From: Salvia splendens
Lineage: Eukaryota; Streptophyta; Magnoliopsida; Lamiales; Lamiaceae
Assembly (NCBI RefSeq): GCF_004379255.2
Contig: NC_056047.1
Location: 17,374,293 to 17,438,292 of the forward strand
Reading direction: 5' to 3'
DNA length: 64,000 nucleotides
Shown: positions 46,274-58,251 of the stretch, piece after piece
How positions within the stretch are numbered: the stretch's first letter is position 1
Layout of the letters: each line of letters opens with the position of its first letter
Notes under the pieces: model-generated
What the model was told of the DNA's origin: nothing
The model's database searches: none
What the model saw: the letters and a program-made list of their open reading frames with translations, nothing else
Position numbers and translations under genes: made by a program

Positions 46274-47582
46274 AGCGATGAGGTCATTTTCATCCCAGTC
46301 TTTAAAATCCTTCTCAATGACGTGGGCTGCCGGCTTCTTCTTCTTACTGCGGTAGTCTTTGGCAAAATGGCCAGTTTTGCCACACTTGAAGCATTCGCCT
46401 TCAAATTTCTTTGCAGGCTGCTTTCCCTTCCCTTTATCCTTTTGACTTGGGCGAGGGAGTTTGTTGGAGGGACCGCCCGCTCCAACAGATTGGCTTTGGC
46501 TTCAAGTGGGCTAAAGCCCTTAGCCTTTTGGTCGCTTTTGCGCAAATCAGCCTCAATGCGCAATTTCACGATCAAGTCTTCAAGGGTCATCTGCTTTTGC
46601 TTGTGCTTGAGATAGCTCTTGAAGTCCTTCCAACTGGGTGGAAGCTTGTCAATGATCGTGCACCTTAAGAATTTGTCGGGCAAGGTCATCCCTTCAGCCA
46701 CTAGTGCGTGGATGATCATTTGGAGCTTTTGAACTTGCTCCATGATGGGTCGAGAGTCGACCATCCTGTAGTCCATAAATTTGGATGCTACAACTTGTTC
46801 AGTACCTGCAGCATTATCTATGCTGTACTTCCTTTCTAGGCTTTCTCACATCTCTTTTGATGTGGTTACAACGGAGTATACATTGTACAAATTATCATCT
46901 AAAGCACTTAGAATGAATTTTTACAAAGATAATCTCATTTTCTCCAAGCTTCATAGTCCGCCATGACTTCGAGCCTAGTCTCTTGATCGCTTAGCGCGGG
47001 CGGCTCATTTTCCGTGAGGAAGTTGGCGACGCCCAATGTTGTAAAGTAGAACAACATCTTTTGGAACCACCTTTTGAAGTCAGATCCTCCAAACTTTGGT
47101 GGCTTCTCGGCAGGTGGCATCATTCTTGGTGCCAAAGGTGCCGTACTTGGTCCATGGAAGGAACCAATTCCGTTGCCCCCGAATGAGCCAACAACGTGGT
47201 TGGGCATAGAGCCCCCACCATTCATATTGGGCATAGAGTCCGCCATGGTCATACCATCCCCGAAGGAACTAGCACCCGCGTGAGACCCGAAGGCCCCAGC
47301 ATTCGTGTGAGACCCGAAGGCCCCAGCACTTGATCCATTAAAGGATCCGAAGGAACCACTAAAAGTGGAACCAACCGATCCACTGGAGGTGGATCCACCA
47401 GAGTGCCCAAGGGGGTTGACAAACTCCAAATGGGTTGTTGATGAAGATGGATAGCGCCCAGGAGTGAGCATCATCGTCGGAATCGACGATGTGTTGACCG
47501 GTGCAGTGATCAACAAGGTGGATGGAGATGCGGCGGCAGTGGTGGCAGCGACGGTATTGGATTCAGTCGACATCTCCAGCAA
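46249..47582 (-). pseudogene. Copia-3 gag
   Basis: It begins MSTES (ATG 47573; an upstream ATG at 47582 is also in frame). The Gly/Ser-rich N-terminus has fewer repeats than Copia-2 (AGAFGSH twice), followed by PRMMPPAEKPPKF, FKRWFQKMLFYFTTLGVANF and, after breaks at about 46935 and 46780, the UBN2-type core MVDSRPIMEQVQKLQMIIH. The zinc-knuckle region near 46390 is in a shifted frame. Confidence 0.87.
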
Positions 47583-47658
47583 AGGTATTAACTTTCGATA
47601 GTTTTAAGTTCAGTTAAGGTCTGACACCTTCAACGGTAAGTATATCTCGTCTTGCGAT

Positions 47659-48720
47659 TCTCGTGGAAAGTTGCTGGAATTACAAGAGATAAACAATATC
47701 GGGCGTAATACAACCCAAGAAGGAAGAACTAAAACTGAAAATTACAATGAAATCGAAACTGTAAGTTGGAAATAAAACTTAGCCGAGTCGATGAGGCCTC
47801 TTTCCGCAAGACGAGATACGCCTCGGTAGTGCTCTCGATTTGGCGTGTCGTCTCCAAAGATAAAATGGCTACATCTCTAGTGAAGCAGCACCGCAATCAA
47901 CAGAGCTCCGACGAACTGGAAGAGGAGAGGGCAGAGCTTCGGGAAGAAAGGCAATGCAGAGAGAGTATGATGCTTGTGAGTATGTTCGTATGATGTTCTA
48001 TTGTCCTAATGCAAGGAATGACTAGCCTATTTATAGGCTTGGTCCACTGCGGGGGTCAACTCAGCCTTGATGGCTGTCATCATGGCTCATCATGGCGTGC
48101 CTGTAACCGCCGGCTGTTACGAGTTTGAAAGCAGGAGTGGTCGACGTTGAATCCAGATGTTGTACACGCTCTAGTTCAACCGTCACATGTGAACTTCGTG
48201 AAGTGACTTGATCAAGACACTGATCAAACCATCGCTCCAGGCGCAGCAGGCCGAGTTGATCCGGCTGCTGCCAAAAACATTAAGTCTGGATCCAGGGACA
48301 AGCCAAAAGACCACCCAAAGACCAATTGCCAAGACCAAGACCAAGACCAAGGGCGCGGGCACGGCTCGGCTTGGCGCGCGTGTGGGCTCTTTCACCCATC
48401 TTAGTCCACGATAATTACTAAGTGTAGTAAGTCACTTAATAAATACACATTTAAAGATGTGTCTCATCTCCTATGTGGGATAATTAACACTAGTTAATTA
48501 CTCCCTACACTTTCAACTCATAGCTTTATCAAAAGCTACAATGTGACCAGTTTTTATCCACTATTTCTCACTCACCGGGAATCGGATTTGAGAAAGTGAA
48601 TATACTATGGTCATCTACGCGGAACGTAGACCGACGTTAAATCATTTAATTTTCAAAAATTAAATATCTCGTCACATTTATTATTGGTCAAACTTCGTTG
48701 ACCGAACATCTTAAATTCAA
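47659..48720 (-). repeat. Copia-3 5' LTR (outer end truncated)
   Basis: It matches the 3' LTR but stops at CTTAAATTCAA, lacking GATTCCAACA, and joins directly to the duplicated PTBPH3 segment. It has shorter GC-rich repeats than its partner. The TATA box at about 48029 is intact. Confidence 0.87.
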
Positions 48721-48738
48721 AAGCTCGTCCCAAGTCCC

Positions 48739-48769
48739 CTCCGTTTATGGGCCTACCCCATAAACGGAG
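48739..48769. repeat. 13-bp perfect inverted repeat at the duplication junction
   Basis: CTCCGTTTATGGG and CCCATAAACGGAG are separated by five bases. It lies between the truncated Copia-3 LTR and the first base of homology with the PTBPH3 gene (about 48803). Confidence 0.85.
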
Positions 48770-48802
48770 TCATATTGATAATTTGTTTCATAATCACTTC
48801 CC

Positions 48803-50789
48803 ATTTTGTACTGATAGACTCCTATGTGGACAACTGAGCAGGTTTTCAAGCTCTAATACAGTATCAATCGCATCAAAGTGCTATCTCAGCTAGGAACTCT
48901 CTTCAGGTATGTCGAGCTTTGAATTATTAGGTTGATTAACATCAGTTTGCATCTTGCTACAGGGACGAAATATAGTAAATCCTTTCTCCTATAGTAAAAG
49001 ATTTGATGTAAAAATCATGTGCATTGAAATAGTTTTCTAATTGGATATTGAATATTGTGCTTTTTATTGTAGCCTGGATATGGAGATCCAAGCATATATC
49101 CCCATGCAGGTACTTAATTCATTTAATTAGTTTAAATTTTCTTATTTCTATCCCCATTTCTAACTTCTCTCTGTTCAGTGGGATTCGCACAGGTGTGTAC
49201 CTTGCTGTCTAATGGCTCAATATTATGTAACATTACTTAACACACTGGTACAACTATAACTGCATTTCAATTCTGCTGGAGATGTTTTATATTGAAGCAT
49301 TGCATATTGGACTTATAAACGCTTATACAATGTTAAAGAGTTAGAAAAGGGAGTATTTTATTGTTTTGGACTTGAAGAAGCTAGGAGTGTATTAAATTTT
49401 GATTCACTGCATACCTCTCTCTCCTTCACAAGAAATGACGAAAGGCATTATATAGCTCAATAAGTTCAAACTATATATGGATTAATTATGCTCTATCAAT
49501 GTTCCATCCATAATGCCTCCAGATTATCCATGAATCAAGGCCAAGTCAAGCCTCATGGTTTTTCCTCTTTCGTGGCCATTATTATCCCCATAGTTCCCGT
49601 GTTGATCCTTCAACCACAAAGTTAAGGATATTCTCTAAGGACCTCATGACTGAAGAAATCTTATGAATGCTAATACTTCCTAGCTATCAGCGGTGTCACT
49701 GCTACTGCTACTGCTACTGCTACTTACCCTGACATTGCTAATAAAGAAAAACCTGCTTTGTGTATGTGAAAGCATGGATATTCTTTTTTTTTATCAGCCT
49801 TTGTGCACTATTCAGTTGTAACATTGCAGCTTTCCCAAGATCCATTCCAGCCTTCTTGGTGACTGGATAGGCTCATTCTAACCTTTGTGAGCAATCAATA
49901 CAGTTAGAAATATAGTAGAACTCTCCATGTTCTTACTAACATTGTACTTGGCCACTAGTCCAGGTCCAGCTATGATCTTGTTCACAAAATGGGTGCTTTC
50001 ATAACTAATAAATGTCCTTGAAGTACCAGTATGAGCAAATACATGCCTATGTAAGAATGATGACCACTTTGGTGTCATTGGTAGGATTTTTCTTTGCTTC
50101 AACCATATTTTGATGCATAAAGGAAGGAGGAAACAGCAAAATAAATTAGTCAAACATTAAACAATGCACTATAAAATATCATTTCTTCAATTGAGAACCA
50201 AGTTTGTTTCTTCACACATTTCTAGTACATTCTCTAAATTAGTCAAACAAGTGCCAGAAATAGCCAACATGTATTCATTTCATAGCCCAGAAGTGTCTTA
50301 TTTGCTAATTTGAAATAGAGCGATCTTTCAAACAAACACTTTATTTTAGATATGAGAATGGGGGTATTCTATGATATTGAACAATAGATCTCACAGAGTT
50401 ACCAACCATCAACGAAAATAATACTCGTTTCCTGACATAAGGCGAAGTGTTGTTCTCTTGATTTTAAGGGGCAATAAAAATATGGCTATAACCTGTGGTT
50501 ATAGTACTTATGCTAGATCTTGTCTTATTGCTTGAACTTTAGTTGGGCAATGCTGCGGCCATTGCTGCTGCCTTTGGAGGGGGTCTCCCACACCCGGTAT
50601 AAGCTGTACAAATGATCGGTGCATAGTTCTTGTATCTAATCTGAATGCTGATGTAAGTTCTACCAGATTTTATTTATATCCTTCTTACAGAGAGACACAT
50701 GCCAGATATATTTATGGTGCATATATGCCCAAGGCGCCTCAATCTCTCGCTTCTTACCTTCTTATGCAGAGAATAGATGAGGATAAGTT
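48803..50789 (+). pseudogene. PTBPH3 pseudogene fragment
   Basis: Collinear with 3741-6575 of the functional gene. It contains the exon equivalent to 3779-3843 (about 48842-48906). It then jumps from within the GGACGAAATATA exon straight to the intron before the GGATATGGAGATCC exon, so three exons are lost. The short exons at about 49074-49110 and 49182 and the AAAIAAAFGGG exon (about 50541-50650) are present. The latter has an insertion (CCACACCCGG) and TAAGCTG, which break the frame. It ends inside the MDEDK exon at about 50788, where segment D begins. Not functional. Confidence 0.88.
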
Positions 50790-50990
50790 TATCTACTTAA
50801 CCAACATTAAAGATTATAATCATTGTAAGATAAGTTTATCTATAAGTTGAGCTATATTGCATGTAGTTGTAGGTTCCAATTCCAGTCCAACAAATTGAAC
50901 ATGTTTGTAAATCTATGAATACGAAGAAGAAAGACAAAATTAAATATGAAACTCTATTTTTTTTATTCTCCTTTTCCTCTCTATTTGAGG
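50790..50990 (-). other. Segment D spacer, paralogous to 10640-10828
   Basis: It starts right at the break in the PTB pseudogene (ATGAGGATAAG/TTTATCTACTTAACC). It carries the 3' flank of copy D. No additional gene. Confidence 0.65.
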
Positions 50991-51701
50991 AAACTCATGT
51001 CTTCTTCTTCTTCAACAATTTCTTGAATTTGTGTTGCTTCTGCCACCAAGTCCTGATGATCGGTTTGATTCTGATACAACTTTGTTCTATCGGGATTGAA
51101 CACACTAGTTTGTTATGAGATCAAAAGAAAGATAAACCCTAGTTGAGGTGCTAGGAGTAGGAGGCGATTTCCTCCAAAACCAGATTGAGAATTAATAATT
51201 AACTTTATTTCTAAATGAATAATATCTTGCAAGATACGTACCAAAATAATGTAACAAGGTAAGGAAAAATAGTGCAACAAAATAAGGGAAATAAAAAAAG
51301 GAAAGAAAATAGTCTTCGGCGGCAAGTCATGGCTTGACTTCTACTGCTTGCGGCTCACCGTTCTCTGCCTCCTCCTTGAGCTGGTCGGATAATGCATCTC
51401 CATTGTGTGGCATAGCTTCGGTAGGAAGGGGTGGCAGCTCGGAATCTCTAGCTATCAAATTCTGTTGATGAGTAGTAGTAGTAGTCGTCGGTTTGTAGGG
51501 AGTTGAAACAACGCTCTCTTTCTGTTTTTCATCATTGATGATTTCACCATCTTCGTCTTCATTGAGAGTTGGAGTTGATATCTTAGGCAGTCGAATCAGG
51601 CCTCGGAATGTTCCAAAGGAGATATGTATATAATCTGCAACAACATTCTCATCATCACTTGAACTACTTCCTCTCTCCTCCCATTCTTCAACATCCTCCA
51701 T
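50991..51701 (-). CDS. Unknown acidic-protein family, copy D (best preserved)
   Basis: I do not recognise the family. The frame from ATG 51701 is open for 124 codons: a Glu/Ser/Asp-rich start (MEDVEEWEERGSSSSDDENV), VADYIHISFGTFRGLIRL, an acidic stretch, Thr and Pro runs, MPHNGDALSDQLKEEAEN, ending EVKP-TGA at 51327. Beyond the stop, a conserved hydrophobic stretch and a donor (GTACGTATC on the minus strand, about 51230-51240) occur. Another block ends in HQDLVAEATQIQEIVEEEED and SFLK-stop at 50991. Whether these belong to one spliced protein is unclear. Copies A, B and C are broken. The promoter region is tandemly duplicated. It may be a real small gene or the relic of one spread by duplication. 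Confidence 0.4.
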
Positions 51702-51714
51702 TATCTCTCTCTCA

Positions 51715-52060
51715 ATAAACCTTTCTTTTATTCTCTGTGTCTCTGTGTATTAGTAATTTAATTATATGGTTTGCGAAGATAGGATTATGTGTTTATATAG
51801 ACACATAACATATCAATTTAGATGGGGATTTGGATTCCTTATCCATCTTTGGACTTGGAATTTCGTATCACAAACTCAAATTCAACTACATCTCTAATTT
51901 ACAAACCTTTCTTTTATTCTCTCTGTCTCTGTGTATTAGTAACTTAATTGTATGGTTTGCAAATATAGGATTATAAACAAATGTGTTTATATAGACACAT
52001 AACATATCAATTTAGATGGGGATTTGGATTCCTTATCCATCTATGGACTTGGAATTTCGT
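51715..52060 (-). promoter_or_regulatory. Tandemly duplicated promoter of copy D
   Basis: Units at about 51715-51900 and 51901-52080 share TATTCTCTGTGTCTCTGTG-type words, TATGGTTTGC, the minus-strand TATA box TATATAAACACAT and GATGGGGATTTGGATTCC. The same region is independently or ancestrally doubled in copy C. Confidence 0.7.
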
Positions 52061-52176
52061 ATAACAAACTCAAATTCAACTAAATCTCTAATTTACTGTT
52101 TTTAATTATGTACGCAATAAACCTAGTATTTGGATTTACTCAAAGTATAAGTATTAGTATTAATTTGGACATATCT

Positions 52177-53574
52177 TGTCACACCTCAACCCCTCTGACG
52201 TATACTCTTATAATAAATAAATCCCTTATCATAAAAGCAATCAATACACTTGTCTAATTCATAGAACACTCATATTATATAAGTTCAAGTAAACACTTAT
52301 CCGATACATATTTCAAAATATCCTATAAAGTAGTGGAACCCTCTCACCACTCTATATACTATACATTTATCTACATGCAAAATGATGAGGAGGAGAAGGT
52401 TTCCAATATGCGTCAGCCGCCGAACCTGATAACACGTGGAGTTCCTATGACCCACATCAGTAAAAACTTTACTGCTATCTTATTCCTGAAAAATTTTAGT
52501 GGTTTATATGAGCCACAACTCAGTATATATAAATTTCCACCTTTAATCTCACATGATACAAACATCAAGCATATTCTTTTATCAATACATATAATCAGAA
52601 ACAATATATATAACATAATTTAAAAACAAACCATTTCATATTCATATGCATATGCTACTCTATTCAGTTTATTGTTCTGTAACAGTCAAGCCTGGTATCT
52701 GCCCGGGATTCCTCTATGATTGACCCGTAGGTCCCATTATGATTTGGACTCATAGGTCCCTCTGTGTTTGGATTCATAGGTCCCTCTATATTTGGACACA
52801 TAGGTCCCTCTGTATTTGGACTCATAGGTCCCTCTGTAATTTCAGATCCAGTACAAGGTTGTCACAGATCCTCTTTAATCACATGATTCATGTAATTTCA
52901 ATACCATATGTAAAACATCAATTACATATTTCTATCATATAATTCATTTAAAACATCATATTCATTGCACCAATCACATATCCATATCATATTCCACCAT
53001 CTATATCAAATCATTCATAATCATATCAATTTCACACCATATAATCCAATAATTCACTCCAGTTTAATATATAACATCAACCACATAACACATGTAAAAC
53101 TAAAAGTGTGATTTAACACCTGATTAGGACAGATAGTCAAGTCGTGCCCTTGTCCCTGTTTCTTGATCTACGTTCCTTGATCTTCTAAAAAATTCATAAG
53201 TGTAGGATTTCTCTTTTCCCCCCTCCTTTTTTAACCTCTTTCAACTCCTTTATATATATATTTACCGAAGCTTACTTCATAAGCTAAGTACGAAGCTTAC
53301 CTCGTAAGCTAAATACGAAGCTTACCTCGTAAGCTAAATACGAAACTTACCTCGTAAGCTAAATACGAAGCTTACCTCATAAGCTAAATTAATACAAGGA
53401 GTTACTTTCTTTTCTTTCCCTATTCTCACTACATATTACTTTAAATCTCATGCACACATTTTCCATGCACAAGACACTTAGTATTAAGCACACATACACA
53501 TTTACATAACTAATATATATATAATAAAATATGTAATTATGCAATATGATGTATGATTTGGGTCACGGATGTCA
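52177..53574 (-). repeat. Gypsy-1 3' LTR
   Basis: It ends GGATGTCA instead of GGATGTGACA (two-base deletion). It contains an array of about four ~24-bp CATAGGTCCCTCTGT(A/G)TTTGG units at 52735-52840. A second array of about five ~25-bp units AGCTTACCTCGTAAGCTAAA lies at 53262-53390; each unit contains the inverted repeat AGCTTAC/GTAAGCT. Confidence 0.92.
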
Positions 53575-56138
53575 TAAATCTTCCCCTCTTTAAGAATTTT
53601 GTCCGCAAAATTCATTTCTTTCTAACATCTGTATAATTCTCTCTGTCTTACCATCTTTCTGTTGGTGAAAAAAATATTACTAAAATGTAATCATGTCTCC
53701 ATAGATAGTAAATTGCGGACCTCTAGACATAAAAGATAGAATACCATATAATCGTGCTGCATCTTTCGCGTACTTTTCAGCTAAGTGATATAACGAACAA
53801 CGCCATCTTATAGGTAAGAAATGTACTATCGGTGACCCTGTACCAAAATTTATGGTAATGTGTTCTCATTTTGAGACTAGAATAGTTAAAGTCTTCAACA
53901 AACCTGTAGGTACACACTGTTCTGCTTTAACCTGTTGATATATCAACACCTTGAAACAAACTCTACGACTCTCTTCTTCATCTTCGACCACTAATAATAC
54001 TTTAATAATGATGTTATTTGCATAGGTGTGCTCACTCTGCTGGACTTCTAACTCAAAGTATCTGTAACAACATTCACCTCTTAAGATGGTATTCGATGGT
54101 GCAATCATATTCTTTAAGAAACTCCATCCAATGTCTTAGTCTCATATTCAACTCCTTCTTACTCTTCAAATATTTCAAACTCTCGTGATCAACCAGAATT
54201 CGACGAAGTCCTCCATACAAATAATAATGCCAAATCTTCGAAGAAAAACCACACTGCTAAATCTAGATCAGAAATAGAATAAGAAGCTTCATGTACTTGT
54301 GATTGTCCTTGACGCATAAGCAATAAACTTTCCATTTTTTTAATAGAAATCCAGATCAGAAATAGAAAACCAAATCCATGTTGTAGTGCATTACTGTAAA
54401 TAACATAATATCATATACCTGTGGAAATAACCAATATAGACGACATAGTCAACCAATGCTTCAACTCATCAAAACTGTTTTGACATGCTTCACTCCATAT
54501 AAGATGAGAACTCTTCCGTAATAACTTCTTCATCAATTCAACCATAATCGAGAATCATTTTCAGTTGACAAATACTTCAATATTCTGTATATCCATTTCT
54601 ATTCTTCAACCTGATACCATGTGTCCCAATAATACCATGTGATCTTGCTAGACTCACACTTACCCAACCTTGCAATAACCGGTATATCTCGCAAAACTTA
54701 TAATACTGACTGCAAGTGATTAACATGCTCATATGTACTTCATGAAACATACTAGTAAGTCAATAAAAATAATCACTAAGTGATATAGGAATGATTGAGA
54801 GACTTTGTTCATCAATGTCATAAATAATTGTAGGTGCAATAGTTAATTTGAAAGGCATAACCAAAACTCATAATGGTCGTATCGAGCTTAAAATGGAGTC
54901 TCTGCAATATTCTCTTTAGCTATCTTCAACTGATGGTATCTTGATCGAAAATCAATACTCGAAAACAGTTGCATACCTTGAAATTGATCAAATAAGTCTT
55001 CTATTCTCGGCACTAGATATTTATTTTTCACAGTCACCTGATTCGACTTCCAATAGTGTATATAATGTCGCAGTGTGTCGTCTTTCTTCTTCAAAAATAA
55101 TATTGATGCTCTCCAAAGTAAAACATTGAGTCATACATATCTCTTGTCTGACAACTCTTGTAACTATTTAATTAACTCTTGAAACTCTAATCAAGACATT
55201 TGATAAGGATGAATAGAAATAGATGCAGTACCTGGTAGTAACTCAATAGTGAATTTTGTCTATTGATCTGATGCTAATCCAGAGAGATTTCCATTTCGAA
55301 TAAATTGAAAAGTCGATGTAGCTAATATAAGACAAGTTGCAATTGGTCGATACCATTAAATATCACTCGATCTCGTCTCGATGATTATATTACCATTTCT
55401 TTAACATGACAAAGTGCTTTAGTTCGATGAAGTGAAAACCAATCTATACTCATGATAATATCAAATTTGTGTATGAACAAGGGAATCAATATCCGCTGGC
55501 AGCTCAACTGAATTAACTCGCACCACGCAGTCTAGATAAATCGTGTATACTGAAACAATGCTAGCTCGTAATCAACAACAAATATAGTTCCTGTTTAAAG
55601 ATAGAATCTCTCTTTACTTCATCGTCACAATACACTTCTTGCATATATTTATCATTAAATTCTCTAGGAAAATTGTCTGAACTTAGTACCAAAGATTGTA
55701 TAAAAGCTTGTGGGACTGTTTCTGCCCAATAGTAAATATTGCTTCAAAGAAAAGACACTGTGTAATCAAAACGCTGATCTGACATACAACTTATCTGATT
55801 TAACACATGTTCTATCCTTTTCAACCATATCTTGGCCTCGGTCAGATCAGTAGTCTCACAAAGTCAACAATTCCATTTTTCGGTGCTATTTAATGTTTCT
55901 ACCTCTTTGACTCATCATTGGTTCATGTATTTACTGGAAATCACCGTATGATGCAATATGTATATGAGATGTTTCTATAATTAATTGATGATGCAGGGCG
56001 GCTGACCCTTCTCTCCTCAGTGACCCATGTTTGTGATAATTGAAATGCAAATGAAACTTCTAACCGAAATGTATCATATGATATTCATGACTGCCATGTC
56101 CCAGCGGGATTCTATCCCCGCTATGATACCACCTAAAC
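53575..56138 (-). pseudogene. Gypsy-1 gag-pol remnant
   Basis: Minus-strand fragments can be recognised in order. RT is at about 55094-54888 (VTVKNKYLVPRIEDLFDQFQ, FSSIDFRSRYHQLKI, where the usual DLRSGYHQ is altered). The RNase H end is at about 54195-54065 (DHESLKYLKSKKELN). The integrase zinc-binding segment is at about 53965-53870 (YQQVKAEQCVPTGLLK), and a decayed integrase core (HFLPI, KDAARLYG) lies at 53850-53690. The domains from gag through protease (56138-55100) could not be read. Integrase is cut short well before the 3' LTR. Confidence 0.8.
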
Positions 56139-57538
56139 TGTCACACCTCAACCCCTCTGACGTATACTCTTATAATAAATAAATCCCTTATCATAAAAGC
56201 AATCAATACACTTGTCTAATTCATAGAACACTCATATTATATAAGTTCAATCAAACACTTATCCGATACATATTTCAAAATATCCTGTAAAGTATTGGAA
56301 CCCTCTCACCACTCTATATACTATACATTTATCTACATGCAAAATGATGAGGAGGAGAAGGTTTCCAATATGCGTCAGCCGCCGAACCTGATAACACGTG
56401 GAGTTCCTATGACCCACATTAGTAAAAACTTTACTGCTGTCTTATTCTTGAAAAATTTTAGTGGTTTATATGAGCCACAACTCAGTATATATAAATTTCC
56501 ACCTTTAATCTCACATGATACAAACATCAAGCATATTCTTTTATCAATACATATAATCAGAAACAATATATATAACATAATTTAAAAACAAACCATTTCA
56601 TATTCATATGCATATGCTACTTTATTCAGTTTATTGTTCTGTAACAGTCAAGCCTGGTATCTGCCCGGGATTCCTCTATGATTGACCCGTAGGTCCCATT
56701 ATGATTTGGACTCATAGGTCCCTCTGTGTTTGGATTCATAGGTCCCTCTATATTTGGACACATAGGTCCCTCTGTATTTGGACTCATAGGTCCCTCTGTA
56801 ATTTCAGATCCAGTACAAGGTTGTCACAGATCCTCTTTAATCACATGATTCATGTACTTTCAATACCATATGTAAAACATCAATTACATATTTCTATCAT
56901 ATAATTCATTTAAAACATCATATTCATTGCACCAATCACATATCCATATCATATTCCACCATCTATATCAAATAATTCATAATCATATCAATTTCACACC
57001 ATATAATCCAATAATTCACTCCAGTTTAATATATAACATCAACCACATAACACATGTAAAACTAAAGTGTGATTTATACACACCTGATTAGGACAGATAG
57101 TCAAGCCGTGCCCTTGTCCCTGTTTCTTGATCTACGTTCCTTGATCTTCTCAAAAATTCATAAGTGTAGGATTTCTCTCTTCCCCCCTCCTTTTAACCTC
57201 TTTCAACTCCTTTATATATATATTTACCGAAGCTTACTTCATAAGCTAAGTACGAAGCTTACCTCGTAAGCTAAATATGAAGCTTACCTCGTAAGCTAAA
57301 TACGAAACTTACCTCGTAAGCTAAATACGAAGCTTACCTCATAAGCTAAATTAATACAAGGAGTTACTTTCTTTTCTTTCCCTATTCTCACTACATATTA
57401 CTTTAAATCTCATGCACACATTTTCCATGCACAAGACACTTAGTATTAAGCACACATACACATTTACATAACTAATATATATATAATAAAATATATAATT
57501 ATGCAATATGATGTATGATTTGGGTCACGGATGTGACA
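56139..57538 (-). repeat. Gypsy-1 5' LTR
   Basis: Near-identical to 52177-53574. The visible differences are a handful of substitutions and indels, for example GTGTGATTTATACACACCTG against GTGTGATTTAACACCTG. Both internal tandem arrays are conserved in copy number. Confidence 0.92.
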
Positions 57539-57543
57539 TATCT

Positions 57544-58251
57544 AATTATGTACTCAATAATCCTAGTATTTGGACATATCTAATTAAGTTAATTCAACAT
57601 GATTATAGTACATTTGTTGAATCGATTTTGACAATTATATATGACAAGTCCAAGGGTAATTGTACAATTTTCATCTTTTTGATAAAAGTTTTATTTTCTC
57701 TAATTTATTCTCTTTATCTCATATTTTATTTTTTTTATACTTTAGTATATCTCCTCTTAATTTTTAAACATTAATTTTGTGCACAAAAAAAATGCCTAGA
57801 ATCGTTTGGACGAAGGAAACATTATTTTCAGTTTATATTAGAAAATTAAACCCATTAGATTATAAAATTTTGTAATCTAAGTTTAATTTTGGCTATGCAT
57901 TCAAAATTGGTTCATTATAACGGTCTAGACTTAAGGAAAACATGGGTCATTATATAATTAATCACAACAATTAACTATGGTCGACAACAGTCATTTATAC
58001 CAATACAAATTCGACAATACACTTCTTATAACATTTGCACCTCAAGATATGCAAATTATTGGAGTCAGTAATTTCAGAAAAGTATCATTCACACAATTGC
58101 AAATTCATTAAATTTGCTTTATTATATATATTTTTGGTAATTGCCAGATGTATCCATCGGCGGGCCCAGTAACTATTCCTCGCGCTGATTTGTAGGTATC
58201 TCAAAGGGTGGAACAGCTGGCCCAAGGATTTAAAGCTGTTTCATACCCTAA
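57544..58251. other. Second-copy spacer, collinear with 35225-35730
   Basis: 57572-57641 is repeat R copy 3. It is followed by a truncated Stowaway 3 (to about 57835) and then single-copy-like sequence matching 35420-35730. From 58132 an unrelated ~120-bp piece begins, in which Harbinger-2 is inserted; its other side is 59786-59812. No gene. Confidence 0.65.

Larger units (their letters stand above)
39943..48720 (-). mobile_element. Copia-3, Ty1/copia element of the Copia-2 family
   Basis: Minus-strand order is gag (47582-46249), protease/integrase (46273-44910), RT (44983-44540) and RT/RNase H (44284-43202). LTRs lie at 39943-42643 (with a 1.5-kb solo LTR inside) and 47659-48720. The right LTR has lost its last ~9 bases. 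A 4-base match GCTC flanks both sides and is only weak TSD evidence. The bases after the 5' LTR read CGCAAGACGAGATA on the minus strand, complementary to its own LTR, as in Copia-2. Protein blocks are better preserved than in Copia-2 but frameshifts remain. Confidence 0.92.
52177..57538 (-). mobile_element. Gypsy-1, degenerate Ty3/gypsy retrotransposon
   Basis: It has LTRs of 1398 and 1400 bp in TGTCACACC...GTGACA form and a perfect 5-bp TSD TATCT (52172-52176, 57539-57543). A primer site TGGTATCATAGC (minus, at about 56121-56132) is followed on the far side by a purine tract AAAGAGGGGAAGA next to the 3' LTR. RT precedes integrase, the gypsy order. The internal region is only about 2.6 kb and full of stops, yet the two LTRs differ at only a small number of positions. 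Confidence 0.93.

Noticed and set aside
52735..52840. Short regularly spaced repeats that might suggest CRISPR
   Set aside because: They are contiguous degenerate tandem units inside a plant LTR with no spacers or cas genes.
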